Positions 54,287 through 63,312 of a stretch of 64,000 nt of DNA are shown here, in pieces. How positions within the stretch are numbered: position 1 is the first letter of the stretch; every line of letters starts with the position of its first letter. This DNA comes from Paenibacillus dendritiformis. Lineage in GTDB: Bacteria > Bacillota > Bacilli > Paenibacillales > Paenibacillaceae. Location of the stretch: contig NZ_OX216966.1 in assembly GCF_945605565.1 (NCBI RefSeq), positions 5,882,001 to 5,946,000 of the forward strand. The letters run 5' to 3'. A program made the translations under genes and the position numbers. The notes below the pieces were generated by a model that was not told the origin of the DNA, made no database searches, and saw nothing but the letters and a program-made list of their open reading frames with translations.

Positions 54287-54690
54287 GAGAAATAGCAGCA
54301 ATTCCCTCCACACGTACAAGCCCCAGGAGGCCATGATGCCTCCCGAAGGGAACGATGCCTCCTAAAGGCAATAATGCCTCCAGTATCCGACGCGGTCTCT
54401 TGGATCCCGTAAAATCAGGCCGTTAAGAAGTCTATGGGAATTTGGGCCGCTTCATTTTTTATAGGGCGGATCTCGTCTCTCAGTAGAAAAAATCGACTTA
54501 AAACGCTCTGCGTGCCAAGTTTTGAGTAGAAATATGCATAATCTCCACCCCTTCGTAAAAAACAGAGCGTGTCCACCAGCCTGCGGTATTGCAGGAATTC
54601 CTTTAACGGTGGAAACTTCACCAGAGAAAACTGTAATTTCGCAGTAATTTTTGGCAAGTCGTGTTGTGAGAAGCAAGCGGGGTTGTCTCC
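54287..54690 (-). repeat. Mosaic non-coding repeat, copy B, right part
   Basis: Reverse complement matches both the left part of copy A (AAGAGACCGCGTCGGAT, GGAGGGAATTGCTGCTATTT) and a stretch at 6548-6655 of copy A (GGGGTGGAGATTAT, ATAAAAAATGAAG, TCGATTTTTTCTAC). It carries three related 25-30 base phrases with ATGCCTCC or AGGAGGC, and short dyads near 54587 and 54629. No gene is seen up to 54746. Confidence 0.82.
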
Positions 54691-54746
54691 GTGCAGCTAA
54701 AAACTACTTATGGGACAACCCCTGCATACATGGAACTGCCTGCCGA

Positions 54747-55481
54747 TCACTTGAACGGCAAACCGATATTTTCGCGTCTGGCGAAATCAACAAACCTGAA
54801 TTTATCGGGCCGATGCCTCGACTCGGTATACTGCAACAAGGCGGCATCATTCAAGTAGACATGGTTCCTGACGACAACGACATACGTGTGTTCGCCTAAA
54901 TCCATGTATTCCCGATCGGCCTCGGTCGCCTGCTCCACCGTGATTTCTTTTTTGGCGAAGCTGATGACAAGTCCCAGCTGCGACTCGAAATACGCGTATA
55001 GCGAATGCTCCACAATATCTTTTGTAATCGTGGGGACAAACTCTTTGTTCACATAATCGATATCTAAAATAATCCGCTCGCCGGCGATTTCTCTCGAACG
55101 GACAATTTTCCATACTTCCGCTTTATTGTTAATTTTAAGCTGCTTCTGAATAAAGCTATCCGGCTTGGCAAGGACCAATTCGTGTACAATCGTACGCCAT
55201 TCCTTCCTTGACCGGTTAGCGATCTCCTTGAAGCTGACCAGCCCCGAAATGGGAAAGTTGAATTTCTCGATATCCAGGACGACAGAGCCTTTTCCTCTTA
55301 CCTTGTGGATATAGCCGTTCTGCGACAATTGGTTCAACGCCTTGCGAATCGTCTCGCGAGAAGCATCGTACATCTTGGCTAATTCATGCTCCGAGGGCAG
55401 CAAACTATTGGATTTCATTTCGCCTGATTGAATTTTTGTGGCGAGATCATAATAAATCCCGGAAAATTTATTGTTTCTCAT
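54747..55481 (-). CDS. treR: Trehalose operon repressor, GntR family
   Basis: A 244-residue repressor: winged-helix DNA-binding domain (KFSGIYYDLATKIQSGEMKSNSLLPSEHELAKMYDASRETIRKALNQLSQNGYI, in stretches) and a UTRA ligand domain from about 85, expected to bind trehalose-6-phosphate. Two matching palindromes lie in front of treP. The start is taken at the ATG of MRNNKFSG (Bacillus TreR begins similarly); earlier in-frame ATGs lack good sites. Third gene of the treP-treA-treR operon. Confidence 0.92.
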   Translation of the reverse strand: MRNNKFSGIYYDLATKIQSGEMKSNSLLPSEHELAKMYDASRETIRKALNQLSQNGYIHKVRGKGSVVLDIEKFNFPISGLVSFKEIANRSRKEWRTIVHELVLAKPDSFIQKQLKINNKAEVWKIVRSREIAGERIILDIDYVNKEFVPTITKDIVEHSLYAYFESQLGLVISFAKKEITVEQATEADREYMDLGEHTYVVVVRNHVYLNDAALLQYTESRHRPDKFRFVDFARRENIGLPFK

Positions 55482-55616
55482 TCCATTTCTCACCATTTCT
55501 CCAATAGCATATTCATTATTATTAGCATATACCCTTTTATTCCATGAATCAACGGATGACGTGCTTGGGCGATCTGTGTGCGTCCTGTAAAAGCACAAGC
55601 TTGCGTCGGACTGGTC

Positions 55617-57305
55617 TTACTCTCCCGTCCAATAATAAACGATGGATTCGTAAGGCCGCAGTTGAAGAGCCCGGAATTCTTCCGGTGAATCGGCATAATT
55701 GGATAGTAAAATCTCGCTTTTCCCGTGCTCAGGTGACATTCCGATCTCGTCGGCTGTGAGCGTAACCGGTTCGCGATAAAAGTTATTGACGACGAGAAGC
55801 GTTTCATTTTGCCATTGTCGCGCATAAGCGAATATCTGTTCATGGTCCGCAAGCAGCAGCCGATAATCTCCATAGGTGATAATGTCATATTGTTTGCGCA
55901 GTTGGATTAGTTTTTGATAATGATAAAAAATCGAGTCCTGATCTTGTAGCGCAGCTTCTACGTTGATGTCCGGATAATTCGGAGCCGCTTGTATCCAAGG
56001 CGTGCCCTTCGTGAATCCCCCGTGGGCGCTGCGATTCCATTGCATCGGCGTTCTCGAATTATCGCGGGATTTCTGCTTCAATATGTCCATGATCGTGTCA
56101 TGGCTTTTTCCCTGTTCGCGCATTAGGTTGTACATATTGAGGGATTCGACATCACGGTAATCCGCAATCTGATCAAATTCCGGATTCGTCATTCCGATTT
56201 CTTCACCTTGGTATATATAAGGCGTCCCTTGCAGCATGTGGATCGTTGTACCGAGCATTTTCGCCGATTCTACGCGATACTTGCCGCTGTCGCCGAATCT
56301 CGATACAATGCGCGGCTGATCATGGTTACACCAGAACAGCGCGTTCCAGCCTTCGCCATCATGCATTCGAATTTGCCATTCCGACAAGATTTGCTTCAAT
56401 TTGATAAAATCAAACTCGGCTTTCGCCCATTTCTCGCCACCCGGATAATCGACCTTGAGATGGTGGAAGTTAAAGGTCATATTTAATTCCTGCCGCTCGG
56501 GATTCGTATACTTGATGCATTCCTCGATCGAAGTGGAAGACATTTCCCCCACGGTCATCGTTTCCCGGTTGGCAAAGACCTCTTGATTCATTTCATGCAA
56601 ATATTCATGAACGCGTGGCCCGTCGGTATAATATTTCCGTCCGTCCGCCTGTGCGTTTTCACCGCTGTCATTCGGGAAATTCTGATCTTTCGAAATTAAA
56701 TTAATGACATCCAAGCGGAACCCATCGACTCCTTTGGCGAGCCAAAAATTCATCATTTGATAGACTTCCTGGCGCACGTCGGTGTTTTCCCAGTTGAGAT
56801 CCGCCTGCGTGACATCAAAAAGATGCAAATAATACTGCTTCGTCTTTTCATCGTATTTCCAGGCGCTTCCGCCGAATTTCGACTGCCAATTGTTCGGTTC
56901 CTGTCCGTTGTTCGGTTCTCTCCATATATAGTAATCCCGGTATGGATTATCGAGGGAAGAGCAGGACTGTTGAAACCACGGATGCTCCGTCGAGGTGTGG
57001 TTCACCACAATGTCCATGATCACCTTAATCCCTCTGCGGTGAGCTTCGTCTAATAGCTTGTCGAAGTCCTCCATCGTTCCATACTGCGGGTTAACCGCGT
57101 AATAATCGCTAATATCATAGCCATTATCTTTTTCCGGCGATGCATAAATCGGGGTTAACCAGATCACATCCACGCCCAGGTCGCGAAGATAATCCAATTG
57201 GGCCATAATCCCGTTAATATCTCCAAGACCGTTGCCTGTCGTATCCAGAAAACTTTTCGGATAGATTTGATAGACGGCCGCTCTTTTCCACCAAGGTTCT
57301 TGCAT
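55617..57305 (-). CDS. treA: Trehalose-6-phosphate hydrolase
   Basis: A 562-residue GH13 enzyme that splits trehalose-6-phosphate from the phosphotransferase system into glucose and glucose-6-phosphate. The catalytic residues are the Asp in GFRLDVINLI (about 200), the Glu in TVGEMSSTS (about 255) and the Asp in WCNHDQPR (about 328). DIVVNHTSTEHPWF is typical of the oligo-1,6-glucosidase subfamily. Length is standard. Start has GAGGAGTGTAACG upstream. Named treA after Bacillus; treC in E. coli. Confidence 0.96.
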   Translation of the reverse strand: MQEPWWKRAAVYQIYPKSFLDTTGNGLGDINGIMAQLDYLRDLGVDVIWLTPIYASPEKDNGYDISDYYAVNPQYGTMEDFDKLLDEAHRRGIKVIMDIVVNHTSTEHPWFQQSCSSLDNPYRDYYIWREPNNGQEPNNWQSKFGGSAWKYDEKTKQYYLHLFDVTQADLNWENTDVRQEVYQMMNFWLAKGVDGFRLDVINLISKDQNFPNDSGENAQADGRKYYTDGPRVHEYLHEMNQEVFANRETMTVGEMSSTSIEECIKYTNPERQELNMTFNFHHLKVDYPGGEKWAKAEFDFIKLKQILSEWQIRMHDGEGWNALFWCNHDQPRIVSRFGDSGKYRVESAKMLGTTIHMLQGTPYIYQGEEIGMTNPEFDQIADYRDVESLNMYNLMREQGKSHDTIMDILKQKSRDNSRTPMQWNRSAHGGFTKGTPWIQAAPNYPDINVEAALQDQDSIFYHYQKLIQLRKQYDIITYGDYRLLLADHEQIFAYARQWQNETLLVVNNFYREPVTLTADEIGMSPEHGKSEILLSNYADSPEEFRALQLRPYESIVYYWTGE

Positions 57306-57380
57306 CGTTACACTCCTCTACTGTAATCCGCTCAAAGGCCTGCATGAATTCCCGCGCACACGCCCATTCTTGCCTGTCTC

Positions 57381-58802
57381 TTACTTTCCGGTTCCTTTTA
57401 CTTTGGCAAACAGAAGGGTCAGCACAAACGGGACGGCAACGGCGATGCCCATAGCTATAAAGTAAATGCCCCAAAAGTCAGTGAAGATAGACAAAAATGC
57501 CGGAATTCCGCCAATTCCGATCGAAGAAGCCGTGACATGCTTCCAGGCGACCAGCATTCCCGCACAAGCCGCGCCGATCATAGCGCTGATAAAAGGAAAC
57601 TTAAAGCGTATATTCACGCCGAACATCGCAGGTTCCGTCACGCCCAGGAAGGCGGAAATGCCCGAGGTAAGCGCCGTCCCTCGCAATTTGTCGTCTTTGC
57701 TGGCGAACATCATCGCAAGCGCCGCCGCTCCTTGCGCGATATTGGACATAACAATCACCGGCCACAGGTAGGTTGTGCCGATACTCGAAATCAGCTGCAA
57801 ATCAAGCGCCAGGAACGTATGGTGCATCCCCGTCATGACAAGCAATGCGCCAATTCCGGCATAGATAAACCCTGCCAGCCAGCCGAAATGATGGAACATC
57901 GCGACGACGGCATCGCTAATGGCGTTGCCAATGTGAAACGTAATCGGCCCGATAACCGCAAAGGTAATAAAACCGGTGACCAGCAGCGCGATGGGCGCCA
58001 CCAGCAGCAATTGAATCGAGTCAGGAATGCGTTTTCTTAACAAGAGTTCGATTCGGGCAAGCAAAAAGGATGAGAGCAGGACAGGTATGACTTGTCCCTG
58101 ATAACCGATTTTATTGATAGACAATCCAAACAAATCCCAGCGAGGAATGTCCCCGCTGCTTAACGCGTCGCTTGCAGAGGAGAGACTCGGGTGAATGAGC
58201 ATCAACCCTAACACAATGCCGAGGAGCGGGCTCCCGCCGAAGCGCTTCACCGCGGACCATCCAATCAATCCCGGCAAAAAGGTAAATGCCGTGCTCGCAA
58301 TCAAGCTGACAATGTCGGCAAATCCTTCCCAGGCCGGATAAACTTCAATCAACGACTTTTCCGCGTAAAAAATGCCCGGTCCCACCAGCAAATTATTGAG
58401 TCCAAGCAGCAAACCGGATGTGACAATGGCGGGAAGAAGCGGAATAAAAATATCTCCCAGCACCTTCACGAATCGTTGCAGCGGATTTATTTTTTTCGCT
58501 TCGCCGACTGGCGCCGTCCCCTGTGCCGGAGCGGGCGTGGAAGTCCCCGCCATCCCTGCGATTTGCACCAATTCCTTGTGCACTTTATCCACGAGTCCCT
58601 GGCCAATGACAACCTGAAATTGACCATTTGTGGAAAAGCTTCCTTTCACTAAATCGTTCTTGTCCAGTGCTTCTTTATTGACTTTCCCCTCATCCCTCAA
58701 GGAAAATCGCAGTCTGGTAATGCAGTGTATAACATCTGAAATATTGTCCGAGCCTCCAACAGCCTCAATAATCTGTTCCACGGACTTTCTCTTTATTGCC
58801 AT
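57381..58802 (-). CDS. treP: Trehalose-specific PTS permease, IIBC
   Basis: A 473-residue membrane protein that takes up trehalose and phosphorylates it. The IIB domain (about 1-85) has the phospho-Cys in VIHCITRLRFSL. The IIC domain (about 110-473) has roughly ten helices, with GLLLGLNNLLVGPGIF and the conserved GVTEPAMFGVNIRFKFPF. No IIA domain is fused, so the glucose-type IIA must be supplied in trans. The ATG start at 58800-58802 has TTTGGAGGAGCTAGCG. First gene of the operon, about 180 bases after the operator region. Confidence 0.94.
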   Translation of the reverse strand: MAIKRKSVEQIIEAVGGSDNISDVIHCITRLRFSLRDEGKVNKEALDKNDLVKGSFSTNGQFQVVIGQGLVDKVHKELVQIAGMAGTSTPAPAQGTAPVGEAKKINPLQRFVKVLGDIFIPLLPAIVTSGLLLGLNNLLVGPGIFYAEKSLIEVYPAWEGFADIVSLIASTAFTFLPGLIGWSAVKRFGGSPLLGIVLGLMLIHPSLSSASDALSSGDIPRWDLFGLSINKIGYQGQVIPVLLSSFLLARIELLLRKRIPDSIQLLLVAPIALLVTGFITFAVIGPITFHIGNAISDAVVAMFHHFGWLAGFIYAGIGALLVMTGMHHTFLALDLQLISSIGTTYLWPVIVMSNIAQGAAALAMMFASKDDKLRGTALTSGISAFLGVTEPAMFGVNIRFKFPFISAMIGAACAGMLVAWKHVTASSIGIGGIPAFLSIFTDFWGIYFIAMGIAVAVPFVLTLLFAKVKGTGK

Positions 58803-58978
58803 CGCTAGCTCCTCCAAAACTCTATGATGCGGTATATATTGCTGAAAAAATATCCAACTGTCCAATTGGAGCAACGTTTTTTCATCGTTATCGCATCCGC
58901 GATCTTACGTGAATCATTTCACTTCCCTTGCCTCGCTCTGTCTTCCATTTTTCACCTACATCATCTCATCTATCCCCC

Positions 58979-58992
58979 TAGTAACGCTTACA
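58979..58992 (-). promoter_or_regulatory. Probable cre site (CcpA) before treP
   Basis: Minus strand TGTAAGCGTTACTA matches the Bacillus cre consensus TGWAARCGYTWNCW at 13 of 14 positions, giving carbon catabolite repression of trehalose use. Confidence 0.8.
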
Positions 58993-59013
58993 ATCTCTTT
59001 TTTCCGCAAAGCC

Positions 59014-59056
59014 TGTATATACAAATTACAGAGAAATGATATCATGTATATACATG
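59014..59056. promoter_or_regulatory. Pair of TreR operators
   Basis: TGTATATACA at 59014-59023 and CATGTATATACATG at 59043-59056. The centres are 31 bp apart, close to three helical turns, suiting cooperative binding of two dimers. The core matches the Bacillus TreR operator TTGTATATACAA. Confidence 0.85.
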
Positions 59057-59087
59057 TTGGTCAACCGCCGAGTAGGAGTCCGGCTCC

Positions 59088-59112
59088 AAAAAAAGCTTCC
59101 GCTATGGGAAGC
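59088..59112 (-). terminator. Terminator of the AraC-type regulator gene
   Basis: On the minus strand GCTTCC-CATAGC-GGAAGC followed by TTTTTTT, 25 bases after the stop. Confidence 0.85.
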
Positions 59113-59136
59113 TGGAAGCTGGTCGTCTTTCGCCGG

Positions 59137-61464
59137 TCATCCTTCCCGTACCGCGTTCCGGTACTGGATCGGGGTTAGGCCCTCGCTCTTCTTGAACTTG
59201 CGGATAAAATTCGTCGGGTCGTTGTAGCCGACCTCGCTCATAATATCTCGCAGCGGAACATCGGTATGCTTCAGCAATTCCTTCACCTTCTCCATCCGCA
59301 GCGTGTCGATATAGCGCATCAGCGTATGGCCGGTGCTGTCCTTGAACACACGCGTGACATAGGAAGGCGAGAGCGAGAACTGCTGCGCGATGCTCTCCAG
59401 CGAGAGGCCGTTGTCCCGGTAATGCTTGGCGACGTAGTCGCGGAGTTTGTCGGCGAGGCCGGCGCCCTTGGCCGCGGTCTGCTGTTCCATATAGACGCAC
59501 AGTTCCTGGCACAAGCGGGCGATCGAGGCCTCCAGCGCCTCCATCGTCTCAACCTCTTCCGTCGCCAGGGCGTTAATCAGGTCGCGGAAGCGGTCATCCG
59601 ATTCTATGCCGAGCTCCATCAGCGTCTTAATCAGCGTGTTCACCAGATTGAAGCAGATCAGCTCGGCTGCCCGGAGCGGGATATGCCGTTCCGCGATATC
59701 CTGCAGCATGGCGGCGACGATATGCCGCGCGTCGTCTCCCCGCGCCTGCCTCAGCGCCAGCACCAGCTCCCGCTCCTGCTCGAGCGCCTGCCAGTACGGG
59801 CTCTGTCCGTTCGGCTGAACATCTTCATAGCTGATGATTCGTCCCCCGCCCTTGATGAAGCGGTAGCGCACCGCCTGGCTCGCTTCGAGGAAGGAGCCGT
59901 GCGCGAGGGCGATGTCCTCGCAGCAGGAGCCGATGCCGACTGTGACCGACAGTTGCCAGTAATGGCTGAGGAACTGCCGCAGCTTCTCGGCCAGCCTGAC
60001 CGGCTGCCCGCTCTCTATCGCCGCCTCGTCCAGATTGAGCAGCAGGGCGAAGGTCCGGTTGTCCGGCAGCTCCACGCTATAGCCAATCCCTATCTCCTCC
60101 GAGAGCTCCTCCAGCATTTTCACCAGACTGTACTTGAGCAGATGCTGGGTCGATGCCGAGTGAAGCCGCTGGAACCCGGCATAGTCATCGATATGGAACA
60201 GAAGGACGACCGCCTGCTCGTGCTCGAAGCGCATCGATGCGAGCGCCAGCCGCTCCTCCCATGGTCCGCTCATCATGCGGCCATGCAGCAGCGAGAGAAT
60301 GATCTGCTCCTTCAGTTCACTCGCCTGGCTCTTCAACTGATGGAGCAGGCCTTCCTTCTGGGCCTCCATCTCTCCGACCGCTCGGGAGATGAGGTCATAT
60401 TCATCCGCTCCCGCGGCCGCGGCCTGCAGCGAATGATGCGGCTCCAGCTTCTTCACCAGCCGCTGCAGCGGGCGGTAATTGTTCACCGAGAAGGAGAAGG
60501 CAATGATCAGTCCGATGACAAATACGGCCCCAACCGTATATTCGAACCACCGCTTGCTCTTCTGAACCTGGCTCATGAATTGATCGGTCGGCATGACGGT
60601 AATATAGGACCAATAGTTGTGGTCGGATTGCATGCGCACGATGGAATACGGATGTCCCTCGATGGACACGCTCTGGAGCGTATCATCCGCCTCCGCCGCG
60701 GCCGCGTTCCGAACCGCGGTCCACACGGCGGATTCCGCCGCTCGCGTTCCGGGGTTCTCGAGCCGGTAGAGCGGCTCCTGCTGCTCGCTGACGATGTAGG
60801 TGAAGCCATAGTAATCCTGAAGCGCTTGCTGCATAATCGTCCGGATGCTGGTCTCCTCGATGAAGAACAGCACCGCCCCGTAGCGCTCGTCCCGATTATG
60901 TGACAGCGGTTCGATATAGACATATCTTTGCAGCGGCGGGGCTCCCTTCATGACGGTCGTCTGCAGCGCTTGAAGCACGGGGATTTCCAAGCTCTCCAGC
61001 GTCTTGTCCAGGTCTTTCAGCCGGTAGTTGTCGAATTTGTAAACGGATTCAAAAAACGCGTCTGCATCGTACGTCCCGCTGGCCGCATACAGCCGGTCGG
61101 GATGCTGGGAAGGATAGTACAGCATCACGTCATAGATGAAGGAGTTGGTTGATTTGTATTTTTTGAGTTCGGACACGGTCCGGTACAGGGCGTAGCCGTT
61201 CTCCTCCACCATGAACGGCGTCAGCTCGGAGTTGGAGGAGATCTGAAGCGCCATCCGGTTCATCTCGTTCACTTTCGCATCCATAATGTCCTTAATCTGC
61301 GTCAGCCGGGCGACCGTGCTGTCCCGAATCTCATCCCCCAGCGTCGCGACGAAGCCCTGATAGACGATCCCGCCCATAATCATCAGAATAATGACGACGA
61401 GCAGCATATAAGAAAAGAAATAGTTATAAAACCTGGACTTGACCCTGCGGCTCCACAACCTCAT
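59137..61464 (-). CDS. Membrane-bound AraC-type regulator (YesN/LplR-like)
   Basis: A 775-residue regulator. Two helices (about 16-38 and about 290-310) bracket a 250-residue external sensor region (KDIMDAKVNEMNRMALQISSN..VYIEPLSHNRDERYGAVLFFIE..SYITVMPTDQF), a HAMP-like segment with PLQRLVKKLEPHHSL, a middle domain resembling a degenerate GGDEF/nucleotide-binding region (VGIGSCCEDIALAHGSFLEASQAV), and a C-terminal AraC double helix-turn-helix (about 675-775, LSLESIAQQFSLSPSYVTRVFKDSTG and EVGYNDPTNFIRKFKKSEGLTP). It follows an Lpl-type sugar ABC set and is expected to activate it. No histidine kinase is needed for this class. Confidence 0.92.
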   Translation of the reverse strand: MRLWSRRVKSRFYNYFFSYMLLVVIILMIMGGIVYQGFVATLGDEIRDSTVARLTQIKDIMDAKVNEMNRMALQISSNSELTPFMVEENGYALYRTVSELKKYKSTNSFIYDVMLYYPSQHPDRLYAASGTYDADAFFESVYKFDNYRLKDLDKTLESLEIPVLQALQTTVMKGAPPLQRYVYIEPLSHNRDERYGAVLFFIEETSIRTIMQQALQDYYGFTYIVSEQQEPLYRLENPGTRAAESAVWTAVRNAAAAEADDTLQSVSIEGHPYSIVRMQSDHNYWSYITVMPTDQFMSQVQKSKRWFEYTVGAVFVIGLIIAFSFSVNNYRPLQRLVKKLEPHHSLQAAAAGADEYDLISRAVGEMEAQKEGLLHQLKSQASELKEQIILSLLHGRMMSGPWEERLALASMRFEHEQAVVLLFHIDDYAGFQRLHSASTQHLLKYSLVKMLEELSEEIGIGYSVELPDNRTFALLLNLDEAAIESGQPVRLAEKLRQFLSHYWQLSVTVGIGSCCEDIALAHGSFLEASQAVRYRFIKGGGRIISYEDVQPNGQSPYWQALEQERELVLALRQARGDDARHIVAAMLQDIAERHIPLRAAELICFNLVNTLIKTLMELGIESDDRFRDLINALATEEVETMEALEASIARLCQELCVYMEQQTAAKGAGLADKLRDYVAKHYRDNGLSLESIAQQFSLSPSYVTRVFKDSTGHTLMRYIDTLRMEKVKELLKHTDVPLRDIMSEVGYNDPTNFIRKFKKSEGLTPIQYRNAVREG

Positions 61465-61522
61465 GCCCCCGCCCTCCTCCAGCTCTAGTCATCCAGAACC
61501 GCTCGTATCCGATTCATGCGGC

Positions 61523-61564
61523 GACTGCCAAAGGAAGACGGATGCGTCTTACCCTTTGGCAGTC
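61523..61564. other. Long perfect hairpin between the binding protein and regulator genes
   Basis: GACTGCCAAAGG pairs fully with CCTTTGGCAGTC, with an inner AAGACG/CGTCTT stem and a four-base loop: 18 bp in 42 bases. No U-run follows on the minus strand, so it may act in mRNA processing to set different levels of the transporter and regulator. Confidence 0.65.
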
Positions 61565-61676
61565 AATCGTGCAGCCCGTGCGTACAGCATACACACCCGG
61601 CAGTCGCTTGACAATCCGCGATTTCGGCATCGGCGTTGATAAAATAGCAAGCAAGCCCCAGTTCCACGTCCACCGC

Positions 61677-63281
61677 TTATTGCTTATACCGCTCATACCC
61701 CGCCTTGTAAATGTCCATATATTCCTTCAGGCCCATCTTGTTCAGCGTAGCGACGTAGTTGTCCCACTCGCCGAAGGAGGCTCCTCCGGTAATGAATTTG
61801 GTCGTCATCTCCTTGACATACGTCTCGATGTCGGTCTTGAGCACCGTCATGCGTTCGGTCTCTTCCTTCGTATAGTTGAACGGCGGCCAGATCTCCTTGA
61901 TGAGGTACGGCTCCACCTTCTTCGCCGCCTCAATCGATCCGGGCATTCCTTCGGCTCCCTTGAAATACGCCTGCTTCAGCATGCTCGGGTAACCGACGCC
62001 CGGCCAGACGAGATATTGCGACACCGCCTGATCCTGGGTCAAGCCGTCGGGATGATGCTTGATTTCGTCCGTATAATCGACCTCGCCATTGGCCTTCTCG
62101 ACGAACGTCTTATCCTTGAAGCCCATGAAGAACATTTTGATGCCTTCCTCGCTGTACAGATGGTCCACCCAACGCACAGTCGCTTCCGGATGCTTGTTCT
62201 TGTCCGTAATGACGAACTGTCCCGGATTGCCAACCGGCGATCCGATATAGGAATAGATCTTGTCGCCATGCGGCCCGGCAAGCGCCGAGGCGCCGACATA
62301 GCCCTTCAGATTGCTGTAGACGGCCTCCGGATTGTAATCGGCAATCACGGCGTATACGCCCTGGGAGCCTTTGGCGATGATCTGATCGGCATTGGCGGTG
62401 AAAAAATCTTTGTCGATCAAGCCTTCGCTGTAGATTTTGTTCACATATTGGAGCATCTCCTTGTAGCGATCGTCTGCCGGGAAGAAACGCAATTCGTTGC
62501 TTGCCGGGTCGACATCCACATACGGATGGGATACGCCGCGGTTGCCCAGCCCCCACGCGCCGTACAAGTAGTTCCCTAAGTAATTCCAGCCCGGGCCGCC
62601 GCCAAGCGGGATGATGTTCGGATCCGCCTGCTTGATCGCCTTCAAGTACTCGTAGAATTCCTCCGTCGTCTGCGGCTCCGGCTTCCCGACCCGGTCCAGC
62701 CATTCCTGGCTGTACCACATGAAGGCTCCCGTCAGCATCGAAGTGAAGCCCGGATCCGTCACGGTAGGGAAGGAGTAAATATTGCCGTCCGGCATCGTTA
62801 TCGCCTTGCGCACTTCCGGATTCTCGTCCAGCAGCTTTTTGAAATTCGGCGCATAATCGTCAATCAGCTGATTGAGCGGGATAAAGACGCCCTGTTCGCC
62901 GTACAGCATCAGATCGGATGGCGTGAACCGGTTCCCGTAGAACGCATCCGGATAATCGCCGCCCGCAAGCAAAATGTTGCGCTTCTCGACCAGATTATCG
63001 CGATCGACCGTATTCCATGTGATATGAATATTGCTCATCTTCTCGAACTCCTGCCACAGCAGCAGGTTGTTCCAGTCCGAGGCCGCGAACCGCTTCGGCG
63101 CGAAGAACTCCAGTTCGATCCTGTCCTGCGCGATCGGCATCCCTTCCTTGTTCACGCCGGCGGATTCCTTCGAGCCGCCGTCTTCTCCCCCTCCTCCGCT
63201 CTGGCTGCCGCAGCCCGCGAGCGCGGTAGCCCACGCCAGCATCAAGACGAGAAGCAGCACGGCACAACGTCGGTTTTTCAT
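61677..63281 (-). CDS. LplA-type sugar ABC solute-binding lipoprotein
   Basis: A 534-residue lipoprotein. Lipobox LALAGC at about 19-24, followed by a Gly/Ser tether. The fold shows AFYGNRFTPSDLMLYGEQGVFIPLNQLIDDYAPNFKKLL and PDGNIYSFP, typical of the large LplA/YtcQ group of Paenibacillus and Bacillus that bind oligosaccharides or glycan fragments. The start at 63279-63281 has TAGGGGGTTACGTG. It follows the LplC-type permease by about 30 bases, and the AraC-type regulator follows it: permease, binding protein, regulator in one direction. Confidence 0.93.
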   Translation of the reverse strand: MKNRRCAVLLLVLMLAWATALAGCGSQSGGGGEDGGSKESAGVNKEGMPIAQDRIELEFFAPKRFAASDWNNLLLWQEFEKMSNIHITWNTVDRDNLVEKRNILLAGGDYPDAFYGNRFTPSDLMLYGEQGVFIPLNQLIDDYAPNFKKLLDENPEVRKAITMPDGNIYSFPTVTDPGFTSMLTGAFMWYSQEWLDRVGKPEPQTTEEFYEYLKAIKQADPNIIPLGGGPGWNYLGNYLYGAWGLGNRGVSHPYVDVDPASNELRFFPADDRYKEMLQYVNKIYSEGLIDKDFFTANADQIIAKGSQGVYAVIADYNPEAVYSNLKGYVGASALAGPHGDKIYSYIGSPVGNPGQFVITDKNKHPEATVRWVDHLYSEEGIKMFFMGFKDKTFVEKANGEVDYTDEIKHHPDGLTQDQAVSQYLVWPGVGYPSMLKQAYFKGAEGMPGSIEAAKKVEPYLIKEIWPPFNYTKEETERMTVLKTDIETYVKEMTTKFITGGASFGEWDNYVATLNKMGLKEYMDIYKAGYERYKQ

Positions 63282-63312
63282 CACGTAACCCCCTATATTC
63301 AAATATGTCGTG

